This document shows, one piece after another, positions 35,586 through 43,831 of a stretch of 64,000 nucleotides of DNA (its first letter is position 1; each line of letters begins with the position of its first letter). The position numbers and the translations under genes are program-made. Under the pieces are notes generated by a model that was not told the origin of the DNA, did no database searches, and saw only the letters and a program-made list of their open reading frames with translations. This DNA is from Emticicia sp965283955 (GTDB taxonomy: Bacteria > Bacteroidota > Bacteroidia > Cytophagales > Spirosomataceae): positions 1,240,001 through 1,304,000 of the forward strand of contig CBDIQW010000001.1 in NCBI GenBank assembly GCA_965283955.1. The letters are read 5' to 3'.

Positions 35586-36920
35586 ATGAAACAACTTCTC
35601 CTTCTCTTTGCCATTATTAGCTGCTTAAAATCTAACGCTCAATACCACATAGAAATAGCGATGCAAGCACCAAAAGATTCAGTTTATTACCTTTATCACT
35701 GGTATCAGAGCGAAAAACTGTATTTAGTAAAAGATACTGCAAAAGTTGAAACGGGTAACAAAATCGTTTTTGAAGGACAGAAAAACCTACCTGAAGGGAT
35801 GTACTTTTTAGTTAGCCGAAAAGCACGTTTGTTTGATTTTCCTGTGGTGGGACAGAATTTTAAAATCACAACCGATACCAGCGATTACGTTGGAAAAATG
35901 ACAATAGAAGGCAATACCGAAGCCTCGGCTTATGCCAATTTTACCAAAGAAAATATTCGTTTACAGCGAGCCTTTCAAAAAGCAAGCAACGAAACTGACA
36001 AAAAGACAATCTACCAAGAATATCAATCACTGACCAAAAGCTACATTTCGTCAAACCCCAATACTTTTACGGCCAATCTCTTAAAGGCAAATATTCCCGT
36101 TGAAACCGAAACCATCAAACCCAACGCTTCTCGACAAGATTCTCTTGCTTACATCAAAAATTATTACACCCACGCCCTCGACAACCTTAACCTTTCAGAC
36201 GACCGTTTGATTCGCACAACACTTCTCGACAATATTTTTGATGATTACCTAAAAAATATCGCTTTCAGTAACTCGCCCGACGAAATTATTGCTTTAGCCG
36301 ATAAATTACTTGCCCGTACAAAGCCAAATTCAGAAATAAGAAAATACATTGTCATAAAATTTGGAAATAAATTTATTGCTCCCGAAGTCTTAGGCTGCGA
36401 TAAAGTTTATACCGAAATCGCTAAAAAGTATATTATCGGCGAGCCTGATAGTTATGATGCTACTACAGTCAAGCGAAATATTGAGTATGTCAATCGAATT
36501 GAACCAACATTGATTGGAAAACTAATGCCCGATATGTGTTTGACGGATACGCTTGATAATTGGAGTCCGCTTTGGGAATTAAAATCAAAATATACGATGG
36601 TTGTAATTTATGACTACGGTTGCAGTCATTGTCAAGAATTCACCAAGAAACTGGTCGATTATTATCCAAAACTGGAGCAACAAGGCATGAAAGTTTATAT
36701 GTGTTGTAAAGTACCTGACCGAGAAAACTGGTTAAAATTCATAAAAACCTATAAAACCGAAGCCTTTACCAACATGATGGACTCACACAAAATTGTAGAT
36801 TTTGATAATACCTATAATGCGTCGTTAGTTCCAAAAGTATTCTTGCTTGATGAACAAAAGAAGGTTCTTTCAAATCTCAGATTAGAATTACCAGATTTTG
36901 AGCGGATGATGAAGAAGTGA
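35586..36920 (+). CDS. Exported thioredoxin-fold protein (TlpA/DUF4369/DUF5106 type)
   Basis: 444 aa. Signal peptide MKQLLLLFAIISCLKSNAQ, an N-terminal DUF4369-like part (IEIAMQAPKDSVYYLYHWYQSE...), a helical middle (about 110-300), and a C-terminal thioredoxin-like domain with CSHC active site (Cys346-Cys349) in YDYGCSHCQEF and a cis-Pro in SLVPKVFLLD. Such proteins reduce or exchange disulphides in the periplasm. A TTG at 35544 would extend the frame but lies in the leader. Confidence 0.82.
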   Translation: MKQLLLLFAIISCLKSNAQYHIEIAMQAPKDSVYYLYHWYQSEKLYLVKDTAKVETGNKIVFEGQKNLPEGMYFLVSRKARLFDFPVVGQNFKITTDTSDYVGKMTIEGNTEASAYANFTKENIRLQRAFQKASNETDKKTIYQEYQSLTKSYISSNPNTFTANLLKANIPVETETIKPNASRQDSLAYIKNYYTHALDNLNLSDDRLIRTTLLDNIFDDYLKNIAFSNSPDEIIALADKLLARTKPNSEIRKYIVIKFGNKFIAPEVLGCDKVYTEIAKKYIIGEPDSYDATTVKRNIEYVNRIEPTLIGKLMPDMCLTDTLDNWSPLWELKSKYTMVVIYDYGCSHCQEFTKKLVDYYPKLEQQGMKVYMCCKVPDRENWLKFIKTYKTEAFTNMMDSHKIVDFDNTYNASLVPKVFLLDEQKKVLSNLRLELPDFERMMKK

Positions 36921-36928
36921 TAATTCTG

Positions 36929-37354
36929 TTATTTCTTTTTATTCATCAACAACAAAATACCACTCACAATCAACCAAATTACAGTAGAAATCAATAAATA
37001 AACTCGGTGAAGGGAGTAAAACGTAGCTTCAGTTAAAATAATTTGTTGCTCAAAATCAAGCAGTTTGTCTAACTCAATATGTACAAAGAACAGCACAACT
37101 TGCAAAAGCACCAAAAATATAGCCGCTATGAAAAGACTTTTTTCAGCACGAAAAGTATAAGCCGTAAAAACGAAAATAGGTAAACTGATGATGTTCAAGT
37201 AGTTCGTGACAGCTTGCGTAATAAAACCCATTTCGGCGTGGCTTCCAAGCACTTGCATACCTACGTTTATCACAACACCCGAATAAAAAGTAAATGCTCC
37301 CCACCAAATACATAACAACATCATTGAAATTTTCCTTGCAGTCTTATCTTCCAT
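36929..37354 (-). CDS. Four-helix membrane protein of unknown function (141 aa)
   Basis: Hydrophobic helices at about 12-33, 46-66, 73-94 and 115-137, with short charged ends. No motif recognised. Convergent with the previous gene by 8 nt and without a clear promoter. Confidence 0.65.
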   Translation of the reverse strand: MEDKTARKISMMLLCIWWGAFTFYSGVVINVGMQVLGSHAEMGFITQAVTNYLNIISLPIFVFTAYTFRAEKSLFIAAIFLVLLQVVLFFVHIELDKLLDFEQQIILTEATFYSLHRVYLLISTVIWLIVSGILLLMNKKK

Positions 37355-37450
37355 ATAAAAACTCTTATTTAAGTTTAGTTGAGTAAAATAAAGTCGTTTT
37401 TTCTACATTCTAAATACATTTCCAAGAAAACTTTTTTCAGCAAAAATCGT

Positions 37451-37458
37451 TAAGTTTG
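37451..37458 (+). promoter_or_regulatory. -7 element for the Doc-type pair
   Basis: TAAGTTTG matches TAnnTTTG, 17 nt before the ATG at 37476. The upstream half is weak. Confidence 0.45.
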
Positions 37459-37475
37459 TAAAAAATACTACAATT

Positions 37476-37667
37476 ATGACAGCAATTTTGGATAAAGAGT
37501 TAATCAGAAAGTCACTTATTGACTTGGCTATGGTTGAGCCAGAATTTGTAAGTGCTTTAATTTTAGAAGTTGATGCGAACTTAAAGAAATCAAAAAAACA
37601 ACGTTTATCTGAAATTGTAAAAGAAGATTTTAAAGAGTACGGTGAGGTTTTTAAGGCATTGGCATGA
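37476..37667 (+). CDS. Small acidic/basic protein, probable antitoxin of the Doc-type toxin (63 aa)
   Basis: A helical 63-aa protein (MTAILDKELIRKSLIDLAMV...SEIVKEDFKEYGEVFKALA). It precedes the toxin gene and overlaps its start by 4 nt (ATGA). I see no ribbon-helix-helix or Phd/YefM motif, so the antitoxin family is not recognised; the C-terminal amphipathic helix (SEIVKEDFKEYGEVFKALA) could wrap the toxin. Assignment rests on position and coupling. Confidence 0.65.
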   Translation: MTAILDKELIRKSLIDLAMVEPEFVSALILEVDANLKKSKKQRLSEIVKEDFKEYGEVFKALA

Positions 37668-38077
37668 ACATTATTTATTTAGACAAAGACGATATTACAT
37701 TTATCAATCAGCAAACTGTTGCTGTTCATGGAGGAAACTTCATACCTCCAAATAATTTTCTGCATGAAGAAAATTTAGATTATCTACTTGAGGCAGTTCA
37801 AGCAGAAATGTTTGGAGAACCACTGTATCAAACAATTACAGATAAAGCTGCTGTTTATTGCTACAATATCATTTGTAATCATATTTTCTCTGATGGCAAT
37901 AAACGTACAGGTTTAGAGGCAGCTCTCGCTTTTTTAAAACTGAATGGCAAAAGATTAAATAAATCTCTTGCACACGATTCTCTATATAATTTTATCATAA
38001 AAATCGCTTCTGGTGAATCAAACTTAGAAGAATGCAGAGCTTGGTTTGCCAAAAATGTAGTAGAAACTTTAGTCTAA
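37664..38077 (+). CDS. Doc-type (death-on-curing) toxin, Fic fold
   Basis: A 137-aa protein with the Doc/Fic signature HIFSDGNKRTG (73-83). The K in place of the second G of HPFx-GNGR marks it as Doc-like, the group that phosphorylates EF-Tu and halts translation. Length is that of P1 Doc (126 aa). Coupled to the 63-aa upstream gene by ATGA. The pair looks complete. That the target is EF-Tu is family knowledge, not shown here. Confidence 0.85.
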   Translation: MNIIYLDKDDITFINQQTVAVHGGNFIPPNNFLHEENLDYLLEAVQAEMFGEPLYQTITDKAAVYCYNIICNHIFSDGNKRTGLEAALAFLKLNGKRLNKSLAHDSLYNFIIKIASGESNLEECRAWFAKNVVETLV

Positions 38078-38149
38078 TTTTTGAACAAAAAACACATTTT
38101 TGATGTATTTCAACTGAAACGAGTACAACTAAAATAATACAATCAAACA

Positions 38150-39139
38150 ATGTCAACTTTCCAAGCATTCTACATCACCGAAAACGATGATAAAACTTTC
38201 ACCCAAAACATCGTTGAGCGTAAAATCGAAGATTTACCAGCGGGCGAAGTCTTAATCAAAGTACAATATTCTTCATTAAATTATAAAGATGCCCTTTCCT
38301 CAGTAGGAAATCGTGGCGTAACTCGCAATTACCCACACACGCCAGGTATTGATGCCGCAGGAGTGGTCGAAGAAAGTCAATCGGCTGACTTTCAGAAAGG
38401 TGATAAGGTGTTAGTAACTGGTTTTGACCTCGGTATGAACACTTCGGGCGGATTCGGACAATACATCAGAGTCCCAGCCAAATGGGTCATAAAACTCCCC
38501 CGTGGATTGAAACCTAAAGAAAGCATGATTTTTGGAACAGCTGGTTTGACTGCAGTATTGTGCATTGATAAATTATTACAAAACGGTCTTACTCCCGAAA
38601 AAGGAAAAGTTATCGTAACAGGTGCAACGGGCGGCGTAGGCACAATGGCCGTCATGATTTTAGCGAAACTCGGCTTTCATGTGGTGGGAGTAACGGGCAA
38701 ACCCGAAGGCAAAGATTTTTTATTAAAAATCGGAGCGAAAGAAGTGATTTCGAGAGAAGAAGTAAATGACAAATCAAGTCGCCCATTATTGAAAGGAATT
38801 TATGCGGGTTGTGTAGATACCGTTGGCGGAAATATGCTCGCAACTATCTTAAAATCAATGCAATATAATGGAGTTTTAGCTATTTGTGGTTTAGTAAATT
38901 CACCCGAATTGCCGACGAGTGTATTCCCATTTATCTTGCGTGGCATATCTATGTTTGGTATAGATTCCTCAGAATGTGAGATAGAATGGCGTAAAAAACT
39001 CTGGAAAAACCTCGCCAAAAACTGGAAACCAACTGATATTCAAGCAATCACAAAAACCGTAACATTAAAAGGGCTTCCAAAAGAAATCAAGAAAATCTTA
39101 AAAGGTGGACAAATCGGTCGGGTAATTGTACGTTTGTAA
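38150..39139 (+). CDS. acuI: YhdH/YhfP-type quinone oxidoreductase (acrylyl-CoA reductase family)
   Basis: A 329-aa MDR-superfamily enzyme: SSLNYKDALSS (47-57), PGIDAAGVV, VTGATGGVGTMAVMILA (nucleotide fold), and the family-specific SVFPFILRGISMFGIDSSE. No zinc-binding cysteines. NADPH-dependent reductase; the YhdH/AcuI group reduces acrylyl-CoA or related enoyl substrates, substrate here unproven. Free-standing. Confidence 0.82.
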   Translation: MSTFQAFYITENDDKTFTQNIVERKIEDLPAGEVLIKVQYSSLNYKDALSSVGNRGVTRNYPHTPGIDAAGVVEESQSADFQKGDKVLVTGFDLGMNTSGGFGQYIRVPAKWVIKLPRGLKPKESMIFGTAGLTAVLCIDKLLQNGLTPEKGKVIVTGATGGVGTMAVMILAKLGFHVVGVTGKPEGKDFLLKIGAKEVISREEVNDKSSRPLLKGIYAGCVDTVGGNMLATILKSMQYNGVLAICGLVNSPELPTSVFPFILRGISMFGIDSSECEIEWRKKLWKNLAKNWKPTDIQAITKTVTLKGLPKEIKKILKGGQIGRVIVRL

Positions 39140-39199
39140 AACAAGTTTCCAGCTTGTTAGTTTCTGTTTGCCTAAAATGACAAGTTGAAAACTTGTCGT
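39140..39199. repeat. Two ACAAGTT-type palindromes, second overlapping a promoter
   Basis: ACAAGTTTCCAGCTTGT (39140-39156) and GACAAGTTGAAAACTTGTC (39180-39198). The second carries the -33 TTG of the next gene. Confidence 0.6.
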
Positions 39200-39222
39200 A
39201 CTTTATAAAATCATTATCTTTG
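39193..39222 (+). promoter_or_regulatory. Promoter of the DUF5009 gene
   Basis: TTG (39193-39195), 19 nt, TATCTTTG (39215-39222): a perfect match to the Bacteroidota consensus. Short leader of about 15 nt before the ATG at 39243. Confidence 0.8.
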
Positions 39223-39242
39223 AAGGCATAAACCCTAATCTT

Positions 39243-40418
39243 ATGCCTGTTCTAACTCGCCTTTCCTCAGCCGATATCTATCGTGGCTTTGTCATGCTCT
39301 TGATGATGGCTGAGGTCTTACATTTCGGAGAAGTTTCCGAAGCACTCCCAGAAAGCACTTTTTGGTCATTTCTTGCTTTCCATCAAGACCACGTTGAATG
39401 GGTTGGCTGCTCACTGCACGACATGATTCAGCCATCATTTTCATTTTTGGTCGGAGTTGTTCTCCCCTACTCCATCGCCAGTCGTCTTACGCAAGAAAGT
39501 AGTTTAAGTAAAGTTTTCTCACACGCTCTCAAACGTTCACTCATTCTCATTCTACTCGGAATTTTCTTGCGTTCGCAATACAAAACTCAAACTTATTTTA
39601 CTTTTGAAGACACACTCAGTCAAATTGGTTTGGGTTATCCTTTCTTATTTTTATTAGGTTTTCGCTCGCAGAAAGTTCAGATTTCTGCTCTTATCATTAT
39701 TCTCGTAGGTTATTGGTTGGCTTTTGCTCTTTATCCGTTACCCGATACTAATTTTGATTATGCGAGTGTAGGAGTTGCCAAAGACTGGGAGCATAACCTA
39801 ACAGGTTTTGCGGCACATTGGAATAAAAACACCAATTTCGCTTGGGCATTTGACCAATGGTTTCTGAATCTTTTTCCGAGAGAAAAACCATTTATCCGCA
39901 ATGGTGGCGGTTACTCAACGCTGAGTTTTATCCCAACACTTGGAACAATGATTTTGGGACTTTTAGCAGGAAATATTCTAAAATCTGACATTATTCCTCA
40001 AGAAAAACTCAAAAAGTTTATCATTCTTGGTGTTTCTGGCTTAGTAATTGGTTTAATTTTAAATCGACTTGGTATTTGCCCGAACATAAAACGTATCTGG
40101 ACACCAACGTGGGTGATTTTCAGCGGAGGAATGTGCTTTTTGTTCTTGGCTTTCTTCTATTGGATAATCGACATCAAAGAAAAAACTAATTGGGCGTATT
40201 TTCTGAGAGTAATTGGCATGAATTCAATTGCAGCTTATTGCATAGCCGATGCACTGGGAGTTTATATTTCAAAATCACTTAAAATTCATTTTGGCGAAAA
40301 TTATGCTACCATCTTCGGTCTTCCTTATCAATCACTCATTCATGGCGGATTGATGTTGCTCATATATTGGCTGATTCTTCATTGGATGTTTAAGAAGAAA
40401 ATATTTATTAAAATTTAA
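39243..40418 (+). CDS. DUF5009/HGSNAT-like multi-pass membrane protein
   Basis: A 391-aa protein with about ten membrane helices. Start RLSSADIYRGFVMLLMMAEVL and conserved GCSLHDMIQPSFSFLVGVVLPYS are typical of DUF5009, relatives of heparan-alpha-glucosaminide N-acetyltransferase; the H in the L2 region could be the acetyl-accepting histidine. It probably acetylates or senses sugars at the inner membrane. Function unproven. Confidence 0.8.
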   Translation: MPVLTRLSSADIYRGFVMLLMMAEVLHFGEVSEALPESTFWSFLAFHQDHVEWVGCSLHDMIQPSFSFLVGVVLPYSIASRLTQESSLSKVFSHALKRSLILILLGIFLRSQYKTQTYFTFEDTLSQIGLGYPFLFLLGFRSQKVQISALIIILVGYWLAFALYPLPDTNFDYASVGVAKDWEHNLTGFAAHWNKNTNFAWAFDQWFLNLFPREKPFIRNGGGYSTLSFIPTLGTMILGLLAGNILKSDIIPQEKLKKFIILGVSGLVIGLILNRLGICPNIKRIWTPTWVIFSGGMCFLFLAFFYWIIDIKEKTNWAYFLRVIGMNSIAAYCIADALGVYISKSLKIHFGENYATIFGLPYQSLIHGGLMLLIYWLILHWMFKKKIFIKI

Positions 40419-40419
40419 A

Positions 40420-40510
40420 GATAAAGGGACAAAGTAGCAAAGAAACAAAGGCACAGAGTGGAAAATATTAGTCATTCATCTCTGTGCTTTTGCTCCTGTG
40501 AGCCTTTCTA
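40420..40510. repeat. Long imperfect hairpin element between convergent genes
   Basis: Left arm AGCAAAGAAACAAAGGCACAGAG pairs loosely with the right arm CTCTGTGCTTTTGCTCCTG. About 90 bp. Confidence 0.55.
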
Positions 40511-40524
40511 TCTACAATCAAACC

Positions 40525-41583
40525 TTAATTATCTCCCTCTTTTCTCACATCAAAAACTCTCCGTAACCACGATTTTTTTTCAGCATCTTCAGCTTCTTTT
40601 TCTTCTTTTGTTGGTTGATAATTAAGCAATGCCGTTAAATCTGGTTGCCCTGCATCAATCCAACAAGTCAACCAAAAGTCACCTACCATTTTAATTGAAG
40701 TCCGCATTTGTCGCTCGACTTGGTTTTTAAGCATGGCATGGTAGCGTTCTGAAAAATCCTTTGAGTAGCTTTTCGTCGTGATGCCATTTCTTTCATCAAA
40801 ACCAAACTTTTTATCTTCCGAAAACTGGCTCGTTAGTTCTCTTTCAAAAGCCAAAACCGAGTCCAGAGCGGCATTTGCACCCAAAACAGCTTGCCATGCT
40901 CGTTTTTGTGGCGTTTTTACGTATTCGGCTTGACCAACCAAAAAATCATAATTATCTGAAAACATTTCGGGTAATCTACTCTCCCAAAAACCATGAATCC
41001 CGACTTGATTCGTTAGTTGCCCATTGTAATTTTTGGTTGTATGCAGCGGTACGTTGGCATCGGCAATGTAATGTCCAATATCAGCCGAAAGCATTAAAAT
41101 TCGTCGCACATCACGTTTCCTGAAGGCTTCCGTAAGCTGAAACTTCATAAAATTGATGTGCCACGGCACAATTCCATGTCGGTTGAGCGTATCTTCCGAA
41201 ATTTTTTCCGTTATTTCTTTCCATGAATAAGTTGGTAGCTTTTTTCTTAGTGAATCTGCATAATTATCCAAATCAATAAAATGTCGAGGAGCTTCTTCCT
41301 TTACTGCGTAACGACGTTGGTCAGGATTCACAGCATTTTCAGTTACAAAATCAATGTGTTTTTTGTAAAACTTAAACATTTCGGGCGGAAGCGTAAAAAC
41401 CGCCAAACGATTTATCCGCTGATGCCCAAAAAAGCCCCACAATGGACGCTGCCGCAGTGGACACTGATTTTCAGCCCTTATTTTCCATGAAGAAATCAAA
41501 ATTATACCCAAAAAGAGCATACTACTTCTCATCAAATTTCTCCATTTCGGAAAAAAAACTTTTTTAACGCCTCTTTTCATCAT
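40525..41583 (-). CDS. S1/P1-type zinc-dependent phospholipase C/nuclease
   Basis: 353 aa from the ATG at 41583 (a GTG at 41592 is an alternative). Signal-anchor LMRSSMLFLGIILISSW, then the zinc-ligand series: WGFFGHQRIN, HFIDLD, ADIGHYIADANVPLH and GIHGFWESRLP. These match the S1/P1-nuclease and phospholipase-C fold with three zinc ions. It is exported. Whether it cuts phospholipids or nucleic acid cannot be told. Its C-terminus (KEEKEAEDAEKKSWLRR) is a charged extension. Confidence 0.8.
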   Translation of the reverse strand: MMKRGVKKVFFPKWRNLMRSSMLFLGIILISSWKIRAENQCPLRQRPLWGFFGHQRINRLAVFTLPPEMFKFYKKHIDFVTENAVNPDQRRYAVKEEAPRHFIDLDNYADSLRKKLPTYSWKEITEKISEDTLNRHGIVPWHINFMKFQLTEAFRKRDVRRILMLSADIGHYIADANVPLHTTKNYNGQLTNQVGIHGFWESRLPEMFSDNYDFLVGQAEYVKTPQKRAWQAVLGANAALDSVLAFERELTSQFSEDKKFGFDERNGITTKSYSKDFSERYHAMLKNQVERQMRTSIKMVGDFWLTCWIDAGQPDLTALLNYQPTKEEKEAEDAEKKSWLRRVFDVRKEGDN

Positions 41584-41903
41584 TTTTGCCACATTTTTTT
41601 TTCAAAATAAAATATTTTATCACAGACATTCCAAAAAACTTTCGATTTAAACTTCAAAAACTACAATTTTTCAATTTTTCTCAAAGAACTCGTAAATTTT
41701 AAACGCTCTTTTTTAGAAAAATATATTTTTCTTTTTAAAACCCCTAAAAACAAAACGCAAATCTAACTATTTTGAAAAACTGAGTATAAATACCCGTTTT
41801 GCCAAAAAGCACAAAAACCAAATAATATTTGGAAATATAACATAAAAACAAAAACAATAAAATATTTTCTTGAAATAGTGCAACATTTTCAAATAAAATG
41901 TGT

Positions 41904-41911
41904 TATATTTG
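41904..41911 (+). promoter_or_regulatory. -7 element for the Dabb protein gene
   Basis: TATATTTG matches TAnnTTTG, about 36 nt before the ATG at 41947. The region 41593-41877 ahead of it is very AT-rich and shows no gene. Confidence 0.5.
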
Positions 41912-41946
41912 TATCGTATTACAGAATATTATTCGGATTTAAGAAA

Positions 41947-42360
41947 ATGAGTCAGACACAAAAAAAATCGTTATTAAGATATTTGATGCCAGCAATGGCT
42001 TTAGGAATGTTTGCTTTTTTGATGGTAGCTTACGGTTCGGCATACACGCCACCAAAAGCACAAAAGCAACGTATTGTTTGTTTTAAATTCAAACAAGGTA
42101 CTTCGGCAGAATCAATCAAGAAACACATGGCTGATTTTCAAGATTTGAAACGTCAGATGCTGGAAATCGCAGCTTATTCGGCAGGCGAAACTTTCGGAGA
42201 AGATAATTCTAAAGCGGAGTACGACGTGATGCACTACCTTACTTTCAGAACTGAAGCTGAAGTAGAGAAATTCCGTGAAAGCACCCAGTACAAAGCGTTT
42301 GAACAAGCCAACGAAGCCAACTGGGATAAAGTATTGGTTATCAATTCAGAGATTAAATAG
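41947..42360 (+). CDS. Dabb (stress-responsive A/B-barrel) domain protein, membrane-anchored
   Basis: 137 aa from the ATG at 41947 (the earlier frame, 41878, runs through the promoter). An N-terminal signal anchor (LMPAMALGMFAFLMVAYGSAY) is followed by the Dabb fold, RIVCFKFKQGTSAESIKKHMADFQ... and ends with DKVLVINSEIK; ferredoxin-like. Function unknown. A strong terminator follows. Confidence 0.75.
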   Translation: MSQTQKKSLLRYLMPAMALGMFAFLMVAYGSAYTPPKAQKQRIVCFKFKQGTSAESIKKHMADFQDLKRQMLEIAAYSAGETFGEDNSKAEYDVMHYLTFRTEAEVEKFRESTQYKAFEQANEANWDKVLVINSEIK

Positions 42361-42394
42361 TCGATGGACAATAGTCCGTAAGTCGATAGATTTT

Positions 42395-42430
42395 AGGAAG
42401 GCATCGCTTTGAGCGATGCCTTCCTTTTTA
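42395..42430 (+). terminator. Terminator after the Dabb gene
   Basis: AGGAAGGCATCGCT-TTG-AGCGATGCCTTCCT, a perfect 14-bp stem, then TTTT. Confidence 0.92.
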
Positions 42431-42478
42431 GAAGTAAAAAATATTTTAGTTTAAGTTTTTTCTTTAATATTATTTCAT

Positions 42479-42486
42479 TAATTTTG
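42479..42486 (+). promoter_or_regulatory. -7 element for rpsT
   Basis: TAATTTTG matches TAnnTTTG, 43 nt before the ATG. The TTG partner is weak (T-rich at -33). Confidence 0.5.
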
Positions 42487-42528
42487 CACTCCAAATTTAG
42501 AGTAAGACAATTATTATATTAAAATACA

Positions 42529-42786
42529 ATGGCAAATCATAAGTCGGCATTAAAGCGTATCAGAGCAAACGAAACTAAGCGTTTGAGAAATCGTTACCAA
42601 CACAAAACCACTCGTACTTTGGTTAGAAAATTACGTGGTTTAAGCGATAAAACAGCAGCTACTGAATTATTCAAATCAGCAGCTTCAGCTTTGGATAAAT
42701 TAGCTCGCAAGAACGTTATCCACAAAAACAAAGCAGCAAACTTGAAATCAGGTTTAGCTAAGCATATCGCTGGATTAGCAGCTTAA
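42529..42786 (+). CDS. rpsT: 30S ribosomal protein bS20
   Basis: 85 aa, highly basic, helical: MANHKSALKRIRANETKRLR...HKTTRTLVRKLRGL and the C-terminal NVIHKNKAANLKSGLAKHIAGLAA. bS20 binds 16S rRNA early in assembly. Size and motifs standard. Confidence 0.97.
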   Translation: MANHKSALKRIRANETKRLRNRYQHKTTRTLVRKLRGLSDKTAATELFKSAASALDKLARKNVIHKNKAANLKSGLAKHIAGLAA

Positions 42787-42787
42787 T

Positions 42788-42813
42788 CTGCGGAACGCCG
42801 CCCGCCTGTCGGG
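42788..42813. repeat. GC-rich patch after rpsT
   Basis: CTGCGGAACGCCGCCCGCCT then GTCGGG, a compositional island of the GC-type elements just after the rpsT stop. Confidence 0.4.
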
Positions 42814-42825
42814 AATTCAATATTT

Positions 42826-42860
42826 TGCTCATGGAAACAATTTCTCCGTGAGCATTTTTT
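42826..42860 (+). terminator. Terminator after rpsT
   Basis: TGCTCATGGA pairs with TCCGTGAGCA (one G-U), followed by six T. Confidence 0.75.
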
Positions 42861-42875
42861 GTTTAAATCAGAATT

Positions 42876-42944
42876 TAGACAAGAGACAAGAGATTAAAGA
42901 AAAGTTCTCGTATTATGTTCTCATGTCTTTTGTCTCTTGTCTCA
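42876..42944. repeat. Inverted repeat of GACAAGAGACAAGAG before radC
   Basis: Left arm AGACAAGAGACAAGAGAT pairs with TGTCTCTTGTCTC on the right, with AT-rich centre. Confidence 0.65.
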
Positions 42945-42954
42945 TTTCTAAAAA

Positions 42955-43638
42955 ATGATTAGCAACATACTTTCTTGGGCAGAAGAAGACCGACCAAGAG
43001 AAAAACTTTTGTTGAAGGGCAAAGCCGCCCTTTCGGACGCCGAATTGATTGCTATCCTGATAGGTTCAGGCACAAGAGAGTTATCGGCCGTTGATTTATC
43101 GAAGCTAATTCTGCAAAGCGTTAATAATAACCTTAACGAACTTGCGAAGTTGAGCATCAACGACTTAATGAAATTTAAAGGCATTGGCGATGCAAAAGCC
43201 ATTTCGATTGCAGCCGCCTTAGAACTCGGACGAAGAAGAAAAGAAAGCGATGTCATAAAAAAAGCAAAAATTGGTTCATCGGCCGATGCTTACGAAGCGA
43301 TTCGCCCTTATTTGATGGATTTACAACACGAACAATTTTGGATATTATTGCTGAATCGAGCAAACGAAGTCATTCGTCCACAGCAAATAAGTATCGGTGG
43401 AGTTTCGGGAACAGTTGCCGACCCAAAAATGATTTTTAAAGCAGCCATTGAACATTTGGCCTCGGCTATAATTTTGGTGCATAATCATCCATCAGGGAAT
43501 TTAGCACCGAGCCAAGCCGATAAAGACTTGACAAAGAAAGTAAAAGAAGCAGGTCGAACACTCGATATACCAGTACTCGACCACCTAATTTTTAGCGATA
43601 ATGGCTATTTTAGCTTCGCTGATGAAGGGATATTCTGA
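42955..43638 (+). CDS. radC: RadC/JAB-domain protein (UPF0758)
   Basis: 227 aa. N-terminal helix-hairpin-helix region (NDLMKFKGIGDAKAISIAAALELG) and C-terminal JAMM metalloprotease fold with the motif HNHPSGN. Once named RadC for a DNA repair role that has since been doubted; biochemical function unknown. Start ATG at 42955. Confidence 0.92.
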   Translation: MISNILSWAEEDRPREKLLLKGKAALSDAELIAILIGSGTRELSAVDLSKLILQSVNNNLNELAKLSINDLMKFKGIGDAKAISIAAALELGRRRKESDVIKKAKIGSSADAYEAIRPYLMDLQHEQFWILLLNRANEVIRPQQISIGGVSGTVADPKMIFKAAIEHLASAIILVHNHPSGNLAPSQADKDLTKKVKEAGRTLDIPVLDHLIFSDNGYFSFADEGIF

Positions 43639-43831
43639 GTAATGGAGACGGGGTCGCCCGTGCGATGCAAAATGGATAATTGATAATGCTCTAAATATTC
43701 ACTCGAAAGGGCGTACATTTTTGTCACAAAAAATATATTTTATTTATAAAAACTAAAAAATATAATCTTGAATTTTAATTGAACGTAGTAGTAATTCTAC
43801 ATTCTACATTCTCAATTCTACATTAATTAAA
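43639..43831. other. Intergenic region with a GC-rich patch
   Basis: At 43651-43672 the run GACGGGGTCGCCCGTGCG forms a short hairpin; the rest is AT-rich and shows no gene. Confidence 0.4.

Noticed and set aside
41593..41877. Possible RNA gene in the AT-rich gap
   Set aside because: No stable hairpin, tRNA fold or terminator; only A/T runs.
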